64,000 nt of DNA from assembly GCA_004802705.1 (NCBI GenBank), contig SGPL01000049.1, positions 34,618 to 98,617 on the forward strand, given 5' to 3'. Position numbers and translations under genes: made by a program. Positions 1 through 12,896 of the stretch are shown here, piece after piece (within the stretch, counting starts at the first letter, position 1; the number at the start of each line of letters is the position of its first letter). The stretch is from Bondarzewia mesenterica (lineage: Eukaryota; Basidiomycota; Agaricomycetes; Russulales; Bondarzewiaceae). The notes under the pieces are model-generated. The model made no database searches. It saw only the letters and a list, made by a program, of their open reading frames with translations, and was not told the origin of the DNA.

Positions 1-2225
1 GTAGCAGCTCACATGTCACTTCTGTGGCAATGAATGGCCATACAGAGGACCGGTGTTTGAACCACATCAGCCACTAGCTTTAGGGCAAACACTCTCAGGT
101 GAATACAGTTCAAGAGACCCCAAGCTCGATTGTAGTATTATACAGTTCACTTGCAGTGCAAGTGTTCATTCAATTTATCCCTCTGACCCCCTATCGCCCC
201 TCCAACTCGATGCTGATGTTGATTGGAATGTAGACACAGGGGCCACATATCATGTTTCCCATTGCTGCTATGCAATTAGAAGCCATACATTGTTCCTGTA
301 CATCTTGCAGACTCCACAGTCATCTACTCAGCTGGAATTGGGAGTGTGGTGTGTCTTCTATTGGCTGATGTGAAAGAGGCTCAAGCAGTCGAGTTTTTCT
401 AGCATCCTTCATGTCCCTGCCCTTCGTCACAATCTACTTTCTGTCCTCTACTCAGGCTACCTCACCAAAAGGAATTCTCTGTGGCTATTGAAGGATCTGT
501 GATGCACTTCAGTACACTAACCAGGGACAAAATTCCAACTGCGCTTTCTTGGAAGGTTCAACTGCCTCCATCACAGAGTTTGTTCAACCTGCTACTACTC
601 ATATACTTGACTCCTCCCTTTGGCATGATCGCCTTTGTCACCACTATCATGCTGGCATACAATGCCTCAGGGCAAGAAAATATGGACATTGGCCTACAAC
701 TTAACTCTGATGTGAAACCAGATCCCATATGTGAACCATGTCTAGCAGGCAGGATGCATGCCAATCCATTCCCTTTTACAGACTGTCACTTCTCTAATCC
801 CTTGGAAATCATCCACCCTGATCTTCATGGTCCTCTCTCTGTCTCCTCCAACTGTAGCTTGTGATATTTCATCACTTTCATTGATGATGCCACCGGCTGG
901 AAAGTCGTCTACACTGTTCATCTGAAGAATCAAGCGTGCAAGGCATTCAAGCTTATAAGGTGTATGCTGAGAAATGTCACTGGCTTCAGGATGAAGTTGA
1001 CACAGGATGACAATGGTGAAGAGTACATGTCTAATGAGCAGATCCAGGTTTGCGAAGACCATGGGATCGTCGAAAGGAATAGTGTGGCAGAGCAAGCCAA
1101 TCACACCATTGTTGAAACCCTTTCTACCATGCTTCACAGGTCTCATTTGCCTTTGTCTTTCTAGGGAGAAGCTTTGGCTTCTTTTGTTAATGTCTGGAAT
1201 TGATTGTTTCTATGACCACATTCAAGGTGATCACTCCTTACGAGGCCTGGCATAATGAAGATGTCAACAATCATCATGTCTGGGGGTGTACTGCCTAAGT
1301 GCATGTGCAGAAGGATAAGTGAGGTGGTTTAAGATCTCATATGGAGAAGTGCGTATTTATTGGGTATCCAGATGGCTACAAGTGATGGAAATTATTCAAT
1401 CAGATAACTAGGAAGGTTATCAATAATAGCTGGATGTGCCAATTTGATGAGCACTAGTCAGTCCCGCTACCAAGAGCCACCTTCCTGCTCCTGCTGACCC
1501 AGTTGACACTTTGATAGAACCAGCACCTCCTGTCACTCCTCCTCCTGTTGATTTGCTTTTGACTCTCATTATTAACTCTCCTAAATTGAATCGAGAACCA
1601 ACTATTTTGCACTGCAGTCCTCGTCACAGATGCACGCCTGGTGCCTGGTGGCAGGTCAAATCATCAGAATTGACTGTTATTATTGAGGATGGCCATGAGC
1701 CTGTTGTGTCAGCTGGAGAAAAATTCATTAAAGAGGCTTTCGTGGTGGAAGTGGAGTATGCCCACTTTGTCATATCCCCTGGCAAGGCAGAACCATTGTC
1801 TTACATGTACGCCTTTAGTCGTCCTGATGCAGATGAGTGGCAGAAGGCTGCACAGGAGGAAATAGATGCTCATGCTCACAATGGCACTTGAGAGATCATT
1901 CCACTGCCTCCTGGTCGCAAGGCGATTGGTTCTTGATACATTTTCAAGTCGGACTCAATAATGTCAGCTCTCTGAAGTGCTACAAGGCTTGTCTTATTGC
2001 GGAAGGCTTCAGTCAGCATCCTTGCTTTGATTGTTTTGAAACCTTTGCACTGACCATCAAATTCACCATCATTCATGCCATTTCTGCCCTCTCTGCAACT
2101 GAAGACTTCCATGTCTATTCTATCGACATTTTTCACCCATTTAACAGTGAGAAACTCGACACCGAAGTCTACATGGAGCAGCTTGAAGGATTGAGTGAGG
2201 AGAACCAGATCATGTTCATCTGTTG
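1..2225 (+). mobile_element. Degenerate Ty1/copia retrotransposon fragment (copy A)
   Basis: A broken Ty1/copia pol region reads left to right through many frameshifts and stops. Near 20-60 there is a decayed CCHC zinc-knuckle remnant (CHFCGN). Around 225-260 the retropepsin-like signature DTGATYHVS is visible. GAG-pre-integrase text (PICEPCLAGRMHANPFP) lies near 720-775, and integrase-core pieces (DDNGEEYMS, then NSVAEQANHTIVETL) near 1005-1120. An RVT_2-type reverse transcriptase start (PDADEWQKAAQEEIDAHAHN) lies near 1820-1885. No long open frame survives, so it cannot be autonomous. The same family recurs inverted at 2226-3190 and 4280-5225. The family call is firm; the element ends are not defined because no LTR pair is visible. 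Confidence 0.85.
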
Positions 2226-3190
2226 AAGAAGGGGCTTTATGGTCTTCATTTCTACCTTCAAAGCCTCTTTGATGGATGTCTCTCCATCTGACACAACAGG
2301 CTCCTGATCTTCCTCAATAATCAAAGTAGATTCTGAGTATTTGACTTGCCACCAGGCACTGAGATACATCTCTGACGAGTGTTGTGGCACAAAACAGTGA
2401 GTTCTAAATCAGATGGAGGAGGAATGAGGAGGAGCATCATCACCATCCCCCCAGAATTGGCAGTGGATCACCTTCAGCATCCAAACCATCCAAAAGCGAC
2501 ACAGATCGAGAAGAAGGAGGTGCAGGAAGGTGGCTCTTGGTACCATAGAAGTAGTGCTCATCAAAATTGGTGCATTTAGCTATGATAACTTTCGTAGTTC
2601 ATTGGATTCTAGAATTTTCATTCCTTGTAGCCATCTGGATATTAAAACAAAATGCACTTCTCCATTTGAATCCCAAACCACCCCACTTATCCTTCTGCAC
2701 ATGCACATAGGCTGTACATCTCCAGACTGGAAGGTGGCTCATATTTGGCTGTGCACAATGCCAGGCCTCGCAAGGAGCAACTCATGAAGCATGTACTCTC
2801 CATCCATGTCATCATGTGTGGACTTCATCTTGAAGCCAGTGGTGTTCTCAGCATCTGTCTTATAGTGCTTGAATGCTTCAAATGCTTGACTCTTCAGATG
2901 AAGAGCATAGATAACTTTCCAGCTGGTGGCATCATCAATGACAGTGTTAAAATATTGCATGCCAGAAGGGAGAAGACAGGGAGAGGACCATAGAGATCAG
3001 CATGGACAACTTCCAAGGGATCACAGAAGTGAGAGTGTGTGGAAGGGAATGGATTAGTATGCATCTTGCCTGCAAGACAGGGTTCACATATGAGGTCTGA
3101 TTTTACATCAGAGCAGAGTTCATGAGGTGGAAGAGTCTGCAAACAATGAGACCTAGTGGCATTCTCATTCTTGAACATACCACTGACAAG
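2226..3190 (-). mobile_element. Degenerate Ty1/copia fragment, inverted (copy B)
   Basis: On the minus strand this stretch repeats copia pol pieces found in copy A. GAG-pre-integrase text (LICEPCLAGKMHTNPFP) lies near 3050-3110, integrase pieces (IDDATSWKVIYALHLKSQAF and a DDMDGEYM-type motif) near 2800-2940, and the pre-RT segment (SAWWQVKYSESTLIIEEDQE) near 2290-2365. It is separated from copy A only by the junction around 2225, so the two form a head-to-head inverted pair. Divergence between the copies, visible in the paired peptides, shows they are not one recent duplication. All frames are interrupted. Confidence 0.8.
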
Positions 3191-4279
3191 AACTAAAGCA
3201 TTACTCCAGTGTCATCCCAATCTCATTTATTTCCCAACCTGCCAAGTGTTCATCACTATAGTGTATATTTACGTGCTGAATTCAATATTTATTTTATATG
3301 CAGATGTATAGTTTTTGCAGGCTACAGGTGGTGGAATCATGCCCCACTATGTGTTGTCTACACTATGGTACCACCTTCTTGCTATAAGCTCCTCTAAAAT
3401 CAAGTTTGCAAACTTGTGGATGAGTCTGCCCTGGATTGTATCTATCAGTACATAGGAGGGGACGTTAGGCAGTGGGAACCTACATTTGTGTCTACTGCAC
3501 CTGAGTGCATAATTTATTATTGTCGAGAAACAGCCTCACTCTGAAGGCAGATTTGAATTGGGTGGCAGGGTGCATGTGAGACTGCAGTCATGGCATTTAT
3601 TTCCACCTACTTAAAGAGGCAATAGCCTAGGCTCAACACCTGGTATGCAATGGGATTGTATGGGGTCAATTGCTGCTGCATCTGACTTGACCCTTCATCT
3701 CTTGGTGGGAGAGGACATTACCAAGATAAAATAATGTCAGCCTTTGCAATGCTGACAAAATCTGATGTAAATACTGAGGAACTCACTATTTCATGTAGCC
3801 ACCTGTGACTCAAGTCTAGAACTAGAAAAGAATAAGCAATACTGTGTATGCTGTCTCATGCACTGGCCTCGAGCACCAATGCCTGCCCATTCAGTTGTTC
3901 AGTGGCTCAACCCATACACATCCTGAACATGTCACCCAGCACCTCTGACCTAGGTTTATGGCCTTAGTTTCTCCACCATTATCAACACTAGTGACATGTG
4001 GCATGTGTGTGTCAGCATAAGGGATGTCTTCAACTGCAAATCTATTTCCAATATCTGTATTGCAGACAGATGCTCAGTGATGGCATGTAGATTGAAGACA
4101 TTTTCAGCTGCAAAGAAATGAAAAAGTCAGTGATAAATGGTCAGCAGCAAAAGAGGCTCACTCAAAATAGTTCTCCAATCTGTCTTAGGGCGTCAAGTGG
4201 GGTGGGTGCCCAGCTTGGTGTTGAACTTAATATAGAGCAGATGCAGAATGCAAAATGTACCTTGTGTAGGGCCTACTTG
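3191..4279. other. Gene-free spacer between copia fragments
   Basis: I see no convincing coding region here. Short open frames (the longest about 62 codons, near 3209-3397) show no domain. It separates two inverted copia fragments and is probably internal or flanking retroelement sequence that has decayed beyond recognition. Confidence 0.5.
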
Positions 4280-5225
4280 CTGTGCTAAGTACCACTCCAC
4301 AAGTTCTTCTGAATGAGCTGCATCTGGATACCCAATAAATATGCACTTCTTTATATGAGATCCCAAACCACCTCACTTATCCTTCTGCAGATGCACATAG
4401 GCAGTACACCCCCAGACATGATGATTGTTGACAACTTTATTATGCCAGCCTCGTAAGGAGTGATCACCTTGAATGTAGTCATAGACAATCGATTCTAGAC
4501 ATTGACAAAAGACATTAAAACTTCTCCCCAGAAAGATAGAGGCAAATGAGACTTGTAAAGCATGGTAGTAAGGGTTTCAACAATGGTGCGATTGGCTTGC
4601 TCTGCCACACTATTCCTTCTGACGATCCTATGGTCTTCGCAAACCTGGATCCGCTCATTAGACATATACTCTTCACCATTGTCATCCTGTGTCAACTTCA
4701 TCCTGAAGCCAGTGACATTTCTCAGCATACACCTTATAAGCTTGAATGCCTCACATGCTTGATTCTTCAGATGAACAGTGTAGATGACCTTCCAGCTAGT
4801 GGCATCATCAATGAAAGTGATGCAATATCACAAGCTATAGTCAGGGGAGACAGAGAGAGGACCATGGAGATCAGGCAAGGGATTAAAGATGTGACAGTCT
4901 GTAGAAGGGAATAGATTGGCATGCATCCTGCCTGCTGGACTTGGCTCGCACATGAAGGATGCTAGAAAACTCGACTGCTTGAGCCTCTTTCACATCAGCC
5001 AATAGAAGAAACACCACACTCCCAATTCCAGCTGAGTAGATGACTGTGGAGTCTGCAAGATGTATAGGAACAATGTATGGCTTCTAATTGCATAGCAGCA
5101 ATGGGAAACATGATATGTGGCCCCTGTGTCTACATTCTAATCAACATTAGTATCGAGTTGGAGGAGCGATAGGGCCTCTATTTGGCCATTCATTGCCACA
5201 GAAGTCAGATGTGAACTGCTGCCTA
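4280..5225 (-). mobile_element. Degenerate Ty1/copia fragment, inverted (copy C)
   Basis: This is the reverse complement of about positions 1-1380 of copy A, at high similarity. The integrase text DDNGEEYMSNERIQVCEDH recurs on the minus strand at about 4640-4700. The protease and upstream region (the DTG segment, and the stretch just before it) recurs at about 4950-5200 with small indels. Copies A and C are therefore long inverted repeats about 3 kb apart, with copy B between them. All frames are broken. Confidence 0.82.
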
Positions 5226-8200
5226 TATCCCTTCACCTTCTTTCCTCCTTCAACAACACCAGATGATTCCACAAAAGCTGAGTAAAATCAGAACATGAAA
5301 GAGCATCCTTGAGTTTAGAGTGAGGAAGATTATCGATGAGATTGAGAGAAGAAGAACAAAATGCATCAAAGTTTTCAGGCAGAGACTACAGCATCGCCAT
5401 ACAAACCAGTCCCTCATTCTGCATCTTCAAATCATAGTCCACAGGGCACAGATTCTTCAAAACATGCATGGGCTAGTTATCCATTTTTGCTCTCTTACAT
5501 TAACCAAAGTAGCCATGTTTTACCTTCTGCAAACATCTAGCAATACAACAAGAAAAGCCTTAGTGAGAATAAATGGAAATTGTCCGACAGCAAGTTATGT
5601 GATTTGTGCCATCATCACAGATACTTCTATAGCAACATTCATTCTAGTGAATTGTTATGCATCATTTTTCTTATAGTGAGCAGCTGTGTGGGAAAACATC
5701 AGTGAATCATAATTTAGTGAAATCTGTCTTTCGAGTTGTTCTATCCTTCTGAGGAGCTTACAGACAAGAGGTCATACAAAGAAAAATTTGTAACAGAGGT
5801 GGACAATGTACAAACTGTTTTTAAAAATCTGCATATTCCTATTAGCCATATCTATAACATTGAACTGCAGACTTTCAAATTGCCATGCTCAAAAGCAGAT
5901 TCCTGAGACCAACCTGCAAATCACAGCTATGAGAGAAAGAACGTGCTTGATCACTGAAAAGCTACTCCTTAGCTGTGTGATCTCTGATAGTCCTATCACT
6001 GCAAAGCAGCTGATGACTCTTTTCTTCTGAATCAAAGAGCATTATATAAATAGCTGACTAGATTTTATCCAACCACTCTAAGTTTTGCACTTATTTATAT
6101 AGTGCTCCACATACATAAATGTCAATTATGAACCCTAACATCTGAAACTATATCATAATATAATTAGTAAAAGTGAGTCTGTATGCACTTTACTATTGTG
6201 CATGGGAGCAAAAAGGCTGAGAGGATGGGCTTTATTAACTTTAGCTATCTTCTAAAACCTTCAATATTTTTTAAGTAATGATGAATGAGCATTAATTGAG
6301 AAAGAAAATATATACAACAAGAGTGAGAACTATAATATGATAGATGACCATATTTCTGTGATGATTACTCCAGCAGAATATGAGCATTTATTGTAAAACT
6401 ATAAAAAGTAAAATATAAGTAGATTACAAAACAGATGATATGGATTTGCACTTTTACTTTTAAAGTTGAATGACTATCAACAGATCTGTTTGATTATGTG
6501 TAGAAGTTGAGTATTTTTGTGAGAATGTGATTAGCATAAGCTTAATGTAGATGAGACATATAATGTACATACTATCCTACAATACTAGTGTTTTTCTATT
6601 ATAATTCTATTAACTGAAATCATATTGATGGTAGTAAGACATGTGATGTCTTAGAAGTTAGTCACGTTAAATAAATTATTCACAATGTTTTTTGTTAGCT
6701 TTTAACTTAATATTATATTACTCAGTATTTTATAGATCAGTCCTTCACTTTTACTTTTTTTTATAATTTTGTTGTTTGTAAAAATAAATAAATAAATAAA
6801 AATGAAATTCACCTTTAGTAGCACATTAGATACTTACATTGCAAGGATGACTAAGATGTGAAACTCACTATTTCTAAGCAAAAGATGTTAGATTGTTAAA
6901 AACACAATAACTTCTATTTATAAAAATGTATACCACACTATATAGTTGAAGGATTTTAAACTTTCTATATATCAAAAATTGATCACCTTGTAGAGCTTGA
7001 GGTTAAAGTATCTAGAATAGTTATCAAAGTATTTAAAATGGGCTAATTAAGAAATAAAAAAGAATAACATGCACATAATTTGAGTATAAATAATAGTGTT
7101 TTTATCATTAAATATGTTAAAAATCTAATAAAAATTACATTAAAATATATCTTTTATGATAGCTTTTAAGATTATGATAGTTTTGTATAGCTTTTTACTT
7201 ATATATGTCTGAGAGGATTTATAGATAAAAAAAAGTTTGATAGAAGAAGTGAATTGTAAAGTCATTTAAAGAAATATGTTAAACTATTAAAAAAGGGCAA
7301 ATGAGGCAGAGAGCAAGGTTCAAAAACTTATTCTCAACCACTTTTTATTCATGAACCAGTTGAACCAGTTGATAAATGGTTTATCACAGCAGTAAAAGAT
7401 AAGGTGTATAAATTCGCGATGCACTATGCTATCTGCAATATCCTAAATGATTGAGCAATGATGAAGCAAAAAGAGCTGAAGGTTTTTATCAATAATTACA
7501 TCAACATAACATATTATTAGGTCAATGCTAAGCTTGTATGGAGCAATTAAAGAAAAAAAAGTTTATTCTTTACAACAATATAAATATAAATTTTTATTAA
7601 ATTAAAGCTACAATCTGATATCTCGGGTGGCTATTTAAAAAAACAGCTGTAATTTTCATTTATAATGAATACAACCTTCATCTACCTATTGATGCTCCCC
7701 TTCATGTGATATAAGTAGAATATATTAAAGCAGTTGTTAAAAATGAGCTAGCCAAGGCAGATCATGGATATCTACACTCTTTTAATCAATGTGAATTATT
7801 AAATTTTTTTTATTAAAAAATTTTTATTTTATTATTTTAGATATGAGAGCAAATGTCATTGTGGCCTACCTTAATGCTCAGAATGGAGTGCAGTCAAGAA
7901 AGTACTGAAGTGAAAGAGTTTGGTTCTTACTGTGGAAGGGTTCAATCTTCACTGTAGAAGATAGAGGAGGGAGGTGTTGAGGCTAGAGAGAGAGAAGGCC
8001 GATCAGCATATTTTTATATCAAGTCGAGAGATGCATTCGATCTAAGTGTGTAGATCGAGTTCGATACTAGGGGGAGGGGCTAGACATTATGAACCTCTTA
8101 AAGGAGGTTGGGATGGAGTCTGCCCTCGATAGTGCATCAGAGGGACTTATTGTCAAAGTAATACAAGGTTTCTTGTAGTCTGCTATTGGCATAGGTGAGC

Positions 8201-10480
8201 TATTGATACCATTCATCAAAAGGCATTGAAATGGGCTGAGTGGACTTAATGATCTTGTTGAAAAGATTGAGGTTCCAGTCAGTTGGCAGCCAACACTGTC
8301 AAATCTTAAAATACAAGGCATAAAAGGTGAGGTCTTTGAGGTGATTGCATTTATTGTTGATCCATATGATGATCTGAGGGTCCTCAAAATATATAAAAAC
8401 ATGGGCCACGTGTTCTTCTTCAGTGATGCATTTAGCGATGAAGAATATGCAGCAATATCTTCTCTATTTGATGAGCATGAAGAAGAAAAGGGAACCTTCA
8501 GAGATAATCAGTGGGTGGCTACCATTAGAGGTGCAGGTAGCATTCTTTGACGCAATAGGCATAAGGTGTAGCAGGATATATGAATCATCTAGGGAGAAAG
8601 AGAGATTGATAGTAGGTGAGTTTAATGGGGGTGAGGTGGGGGTGTTTTCAGATCACTCAAGTATAGGTAAATTGAGAGTGGATGAAAGGAGGAATGAGAG
8701 AGAAGAGGTGGCTGAATCAATGTTGGTAATAATTGAGATTGAGAGGTCATTGATTAATGCAGTGTAGGATAGTGTTCATTCCCTTATGTGATTGCTTATG
8801 CATAAGGAGGTGGTGAAGCGAGTATTATGGATGTTCAACAGGATGAGTAGTGGTGAAGTGAGATGCTATAATGGCATTAAAAAAAAGTGTAAGGGCACTG
8901 CTAGTGGCACAGCATAACCTCACGAGATCATACAACAAATGAGTCATGAGCATGGATAACGGAGCATAGAGAATACATGAAGTGAAACAAAGAATAAGAG
9001 AAGGTAGATAAATAGAAGATGAGGCATGTCTGTCTCTTTTATAAGATGCAGTGCTGTGGCAAAATCTAAAAACAATCCATGAGCCCTGCACTTATATGTC
9101 TGAAGGTAAACATCGACTACTTTAGACTTTTAGACATGAGATAAGTAAGGCATGATCAAAGGTGAATGAGACAGAAGTAAAAGTATATAGTTATTGTCTC
9201 AATTGAAAAGTCATTGTAGATTGGATGGGTCGTAAGCAGCAGGCTTACAATAACAGCCCTTTGTTCAGAGCCATATCTTAAACTCTAGACTTGTCAAAAA
9301 TCCTCCTTCTTCTTCTTCTCATCATTATTGCTGGAATAGGTACAAAGTGCATGGTGGCAGGAAGTGGAAAAGATAGTGGTCTATAATAATGGTCTGGTGA
9401 CTAGTCTACCTCTATGGACCCTAAAAACCCCCTTTCCTCATTAGTTCCTCTTCATGAGACCCCATGCTGTCTCTTCAACTACTGCTAATCCCTACGCTCA
9501 GCAACTTATGGGCTCTCCTACTATCTCTCAGCAGATGGAGTCGCTACTCCATATGCCCCTCTAAATAATGCATGGTATCTACATTATACATACTTATTTA
9601 TCAGCAGAGAAGAACAATAGAGTAGAAATAGAAAAATAATTATCAGAGAGAAGGGGGTAATTAATGTGGCAGTGTGTAGGGGACGGTCTAGTTCATAAGG
9701 ACGTAATATTATAGGAAGGTGTGTGTATGAGCAAACTACATGGTGAGCAGAGTGAAGGGATAAGCTAAAGAATATAAGTGTGAAAGTAAAGGAAGGTGAC
9801 ATTATAAATAGAGAATAAAAGGAGAAGAAGCTAAATAGTGTAAGTATATCAATTCATTTCTCCTTCACTCTATTACCCAGTAGCTTGAGACATTATGCAA
9901 GTGGCTCAACCTATGCCCATATCTTCTATAATATGTAGAGAAAATGTTCCCCCCCCCTATTGATGCATTGCTGATGAGTGTGTGGGTTGTAGATGCAAGA
10001 GGTTAGCAGTAGTCAATAGTTCATGGTGCTGCAGGCTTATTTGTGTATTGCTAATGTTCCACACTAATGGGAGCTTACTCATGAGCCATCTGATGGAGTG
10101 CAAATTTAGTAGGGCTTATATTTGCAGGCATGAGATGGCAAGTATATTTTAGGTGAAGTAATGATAGCTATAAAAGGGCACATTGAGCGATAGAATGGGC
10201 ATTGAGTGGTGTTTTATGTAGAGGGTGCATCAGGGGTTAGAGAGTTGGAGGTGCTAGAGAGATGGATAAGAGAGAGTATAGATAGGCAAGGTACATTATA
10301 TGTGTGACAGATGATACTACTAATGACATTATGTAGATGGGGTTAGGAATAGAGTTGATGGTGATTGGGCTGTAGTTTATAGTCTGGTGAGATGACCACA
10401 TGTTTACTGTTGTTATGCTAGAAGAGTGGATGTTAGGCTATGTTATCTATACATGTGATTTTGCAAGAATAAAGCATTAA
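5226..10480. other. A+T-rich gene-free region
   Basis: About 5 kb of visibly A+T-rich sequence with poly-A and poly-T runs and short simple repeats. The longest open frames are about 60-120 codons, have no recognisable domain, and show no plausible intron-exon structure. Codon use does not resemble the genes to the right. The likely explanation is decayed repeat or heterochromatic DNA, but no element family can be named from what is visible. Confidence 0.6.
6779..6801 (+). repeat. Short (AAAT)n microsatellite
   Basis: A run of about five AAAT units lies in the A+T-rich region, preceded by a T-rich stretch. It is a simple sequence repeat with no coding content. Confidence 0.8.
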
Positions 10481-10489
10481 TGTGCTTGG

Positions 10490-11860
10490 TTCATTTTCAT
10501 CATCGATCAGGTCAAGTTTGTCACTGTAGTCATTCTCAGTGGTAACTTCATCTTCAAGCTCATCACCAGTTATTTTGCTGGAGAAGATCAGGCCATCACT
10601 GGGTTCATCTTCTAGATGGTCAGTAATGTGCTAGAGTAGCATGGCTTAGTTGCATGCGAGTTCAGTGTCACTTCATGGCAAGAAGTGCTAGAGAGTGAGA
10701 ACTAAACTTGCTAGGTAGGCAAGTTCTGTTCATATTTTTGAGAATGTAAAAGTTGAGGATGTGGCTGCAGACCCAGTGTAGAGATGACCATCTGAGAAGG
10801 AGTTTTTTTGTGTAGATAGAATGAAATCTAGAGAATTGTTGTAGACTTGGTCGAGGTCATAGCATGCAAAGGTGACTTCATCTGGCATGATGACAACTCA
10901 TTTATCAAACATCACTTTCTGTTTTTGTGCATGGTCAATAATATTAGCATAGCCATCGAGGTGCTATTATTCATTGTATGTCAGTTGTCACACTACATCA
11001 ATAATGGATGGAGGGCCCTCTATAGCTATAATAGGTAGTTTAGGCATATTGATGATGAGACTGAGCATGAGTTCATTCAGTGAATGGTATAGTGCTAGGA
11101 GGATTCAGTTATTGAGTTGCTCAATGACTGTATCAAAGTGCTTTAGCCAGTGTTTGGGGATATCTGGGTGTTGACTTCCATATATTTATCCTCACCTAGT
11201 CTAGAACTGCAGAGGCATTTGAGGTGCCTTAGGAGGATTTTGTTCATTCCTTCAATAAGGCCATTGATTCAAGCTGAATATGCAGCTACTACCTCATGTT
11301 TGATATATCATCTATAGTAGTATGAGTCAACCTCATTATTTTTAAAATGGGAGCTGTTATCAGTCATGAACATGTTGGGGCCAGTTCATCCCATAGTAAT
11401 GACATGTAAGCCATCAATTGTGATTTTTGCAGAGCCATGCATTTTATGCTTGAATCTTCAGATGCATTAGAAGTAGATGTTAAGGTATAGGCTAACTGTG
11501 TAGAAGCCATTGGTGCCTTTTAGGAGGACAGATAATCAGCTACAAGGAGTTCAAAGGAGTGACAGTGAGTGATTAGCTCAAGGAGGGAATAGAGGTATAT
11601 ACCTTCAAAATTTTTGCAGTGTGAGCACTCTGCGAGTGCATTTACTATTGACTGATTAAGATTTGGATTGCAAATTTGGTCGAGGAGCTATAGTTTGACA
11701 TAGTCACATCCAAAATAGAGGTGAGAGTGCACCTCAGTGGCTAACACTGTTGCTTTTATGTAAGAGATGCCTTCTACATGGAGTTGTACTTGTGATAAGT
11801 GTCTATTGCTGACTCACTATAGCTGACCATTCTTGATCATATAGCTGAGAGCCTAGTAGC
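10490..11860 (-). mobile_element. Decayed Ty3/gypsy integrase remnant
   Basis: Translated on the minus strand, about 11560-11840 resembles an integrase H2C2 zinc-binding region (EVHSHLYFGC, then ECSHCKNF). About 11230-11460 resembles the integrase core: TIDGLHVITMG, then MTDNSSHFKNNEV, then INGLIEGMNKILLRHLKCLC. These would be the D, D and E of the DDE triad. Stops interrupt it where family members usually have Trp, for example before INGLIEG and after VITMG, as expected from TGG to TGA/TAG transitions. The region downstream to about 10490 is too decayed to place. Family assignment is from remembered consensus, not a search. Confidence 0.65.
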
Positions 11861-12109
11861 ATGCTCATCAGTGGATGCTAGTGCTGCTAGTGTTGTTTAA
11901 GTTTTAGAGCACATTGATTACCTCACTGAAGATAGGTTCAGCTTTGAAATAGTTATGAAGAAGTTGGGTTTCTAGTGCAATGGTTGTGAGGAAGAGGTCA
12001 TGGATGAGGCCTGATGTTATTTCTTACTTAGTCTTGGCCTATAGTCTACTCACTGCCATTGCTATCTGCTTTGGCATCCATATCCCTTGCCCACTTGCTA
12101 TTCATTATA

Positions 12110-12738
12110 TCTGACAGTTCAATTGAGATTCTTGAGGAAGGTAATGGAGTTAGGCTTGCTCACTATTTATCATATTTGACAGTTTGGCTGAGCATCTTCT
12201 GGGCAAAAATATGGGCCTTGCCTGCTCATTGTTCACTGTCTTTGATGGGTCGGCCGAGCATGTAAAAAGTGTTTTGCTTACTCACTATTTACTATGTCTA
12301 ATAGTTCAGCTGAGATTCTTAAGGAAGGTAATAGGGTCAAGCTTGCTCACCATTCACTATATCTAATGGTTCAGCCAAGATTCTCAGTTAAGGTAATGAG
12401 GACTATCTCTGATGGTTCAGTCAAGATTGTCAAGAAAGGTAATAGAAATCATCTCATAGTTTGGCTAAGATTCTTATGAAATGTAATAGGGACTATCTCT
12501 GACGGTTTGGCTAAGACTCTCAAAAATATAACGGAGATCATCTCTGACAGTTTAGCTGAGATTTTCAGAGAAGATAATGAGATCAGGCTGATGAGTGATA
12601 GCCCAGCTAAGACTTTTGAGAAAAGTAATAAGGTTGGGCTAGCTCACCGTTGATTAGCTTTAATAGCCTGACCAAGATTCTTAAAAAAGGTAATGAGATC
12701 AGGCTGGCTCACTATTGAGTGTCATTGGTGTGATCACT
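12110..12738 (+). repeat. Short-unit tandem repeat, left side of palindromic array
   Basis: Several diverged copies of a unit of roughly 55-100 bp follow one another. They share phrases such as GTTTGGCTGAGATTCTT, AAGGTAATAGGG and ATCTCTGACGGTTT. The family reappears in reverse complement at about 17983-18545, so this is the outer left part of a large inverted structure. No coding capacity is evident. Confidence 0.75.
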
Positions 12739-12896
12739 ATTTTTTCTCAGAACAGTGCAAGACTTTGCTAAATGGCTTCAGCTTTAGCCAGTATAGATTC
12801 AATATTATAATGCCTTTTTGCACATATATTACACTTGTATATTCATCCTTGCTGATACCTGTGCTAGATTTACAATGATGTTCATTGATGTCATCA
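12739..12896 (+). repeat. Single ~160-bp satellite unit (left, separated)
   Basis: One unit of the same ~160-bp family that forms the array at 15669-16975. Shared landmarks are CAAGACTTTGC, then AATGGCTTCAG, then ACACTTGTATATTCATC, then a CACTGTT terminus. It is cut off from the rest of the array by an insertion of about 2.8 kb starting near 12897. The short-unit to long-unit transition here mirrors the one at about 17950 on the other arm. Confidence 0.75.
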
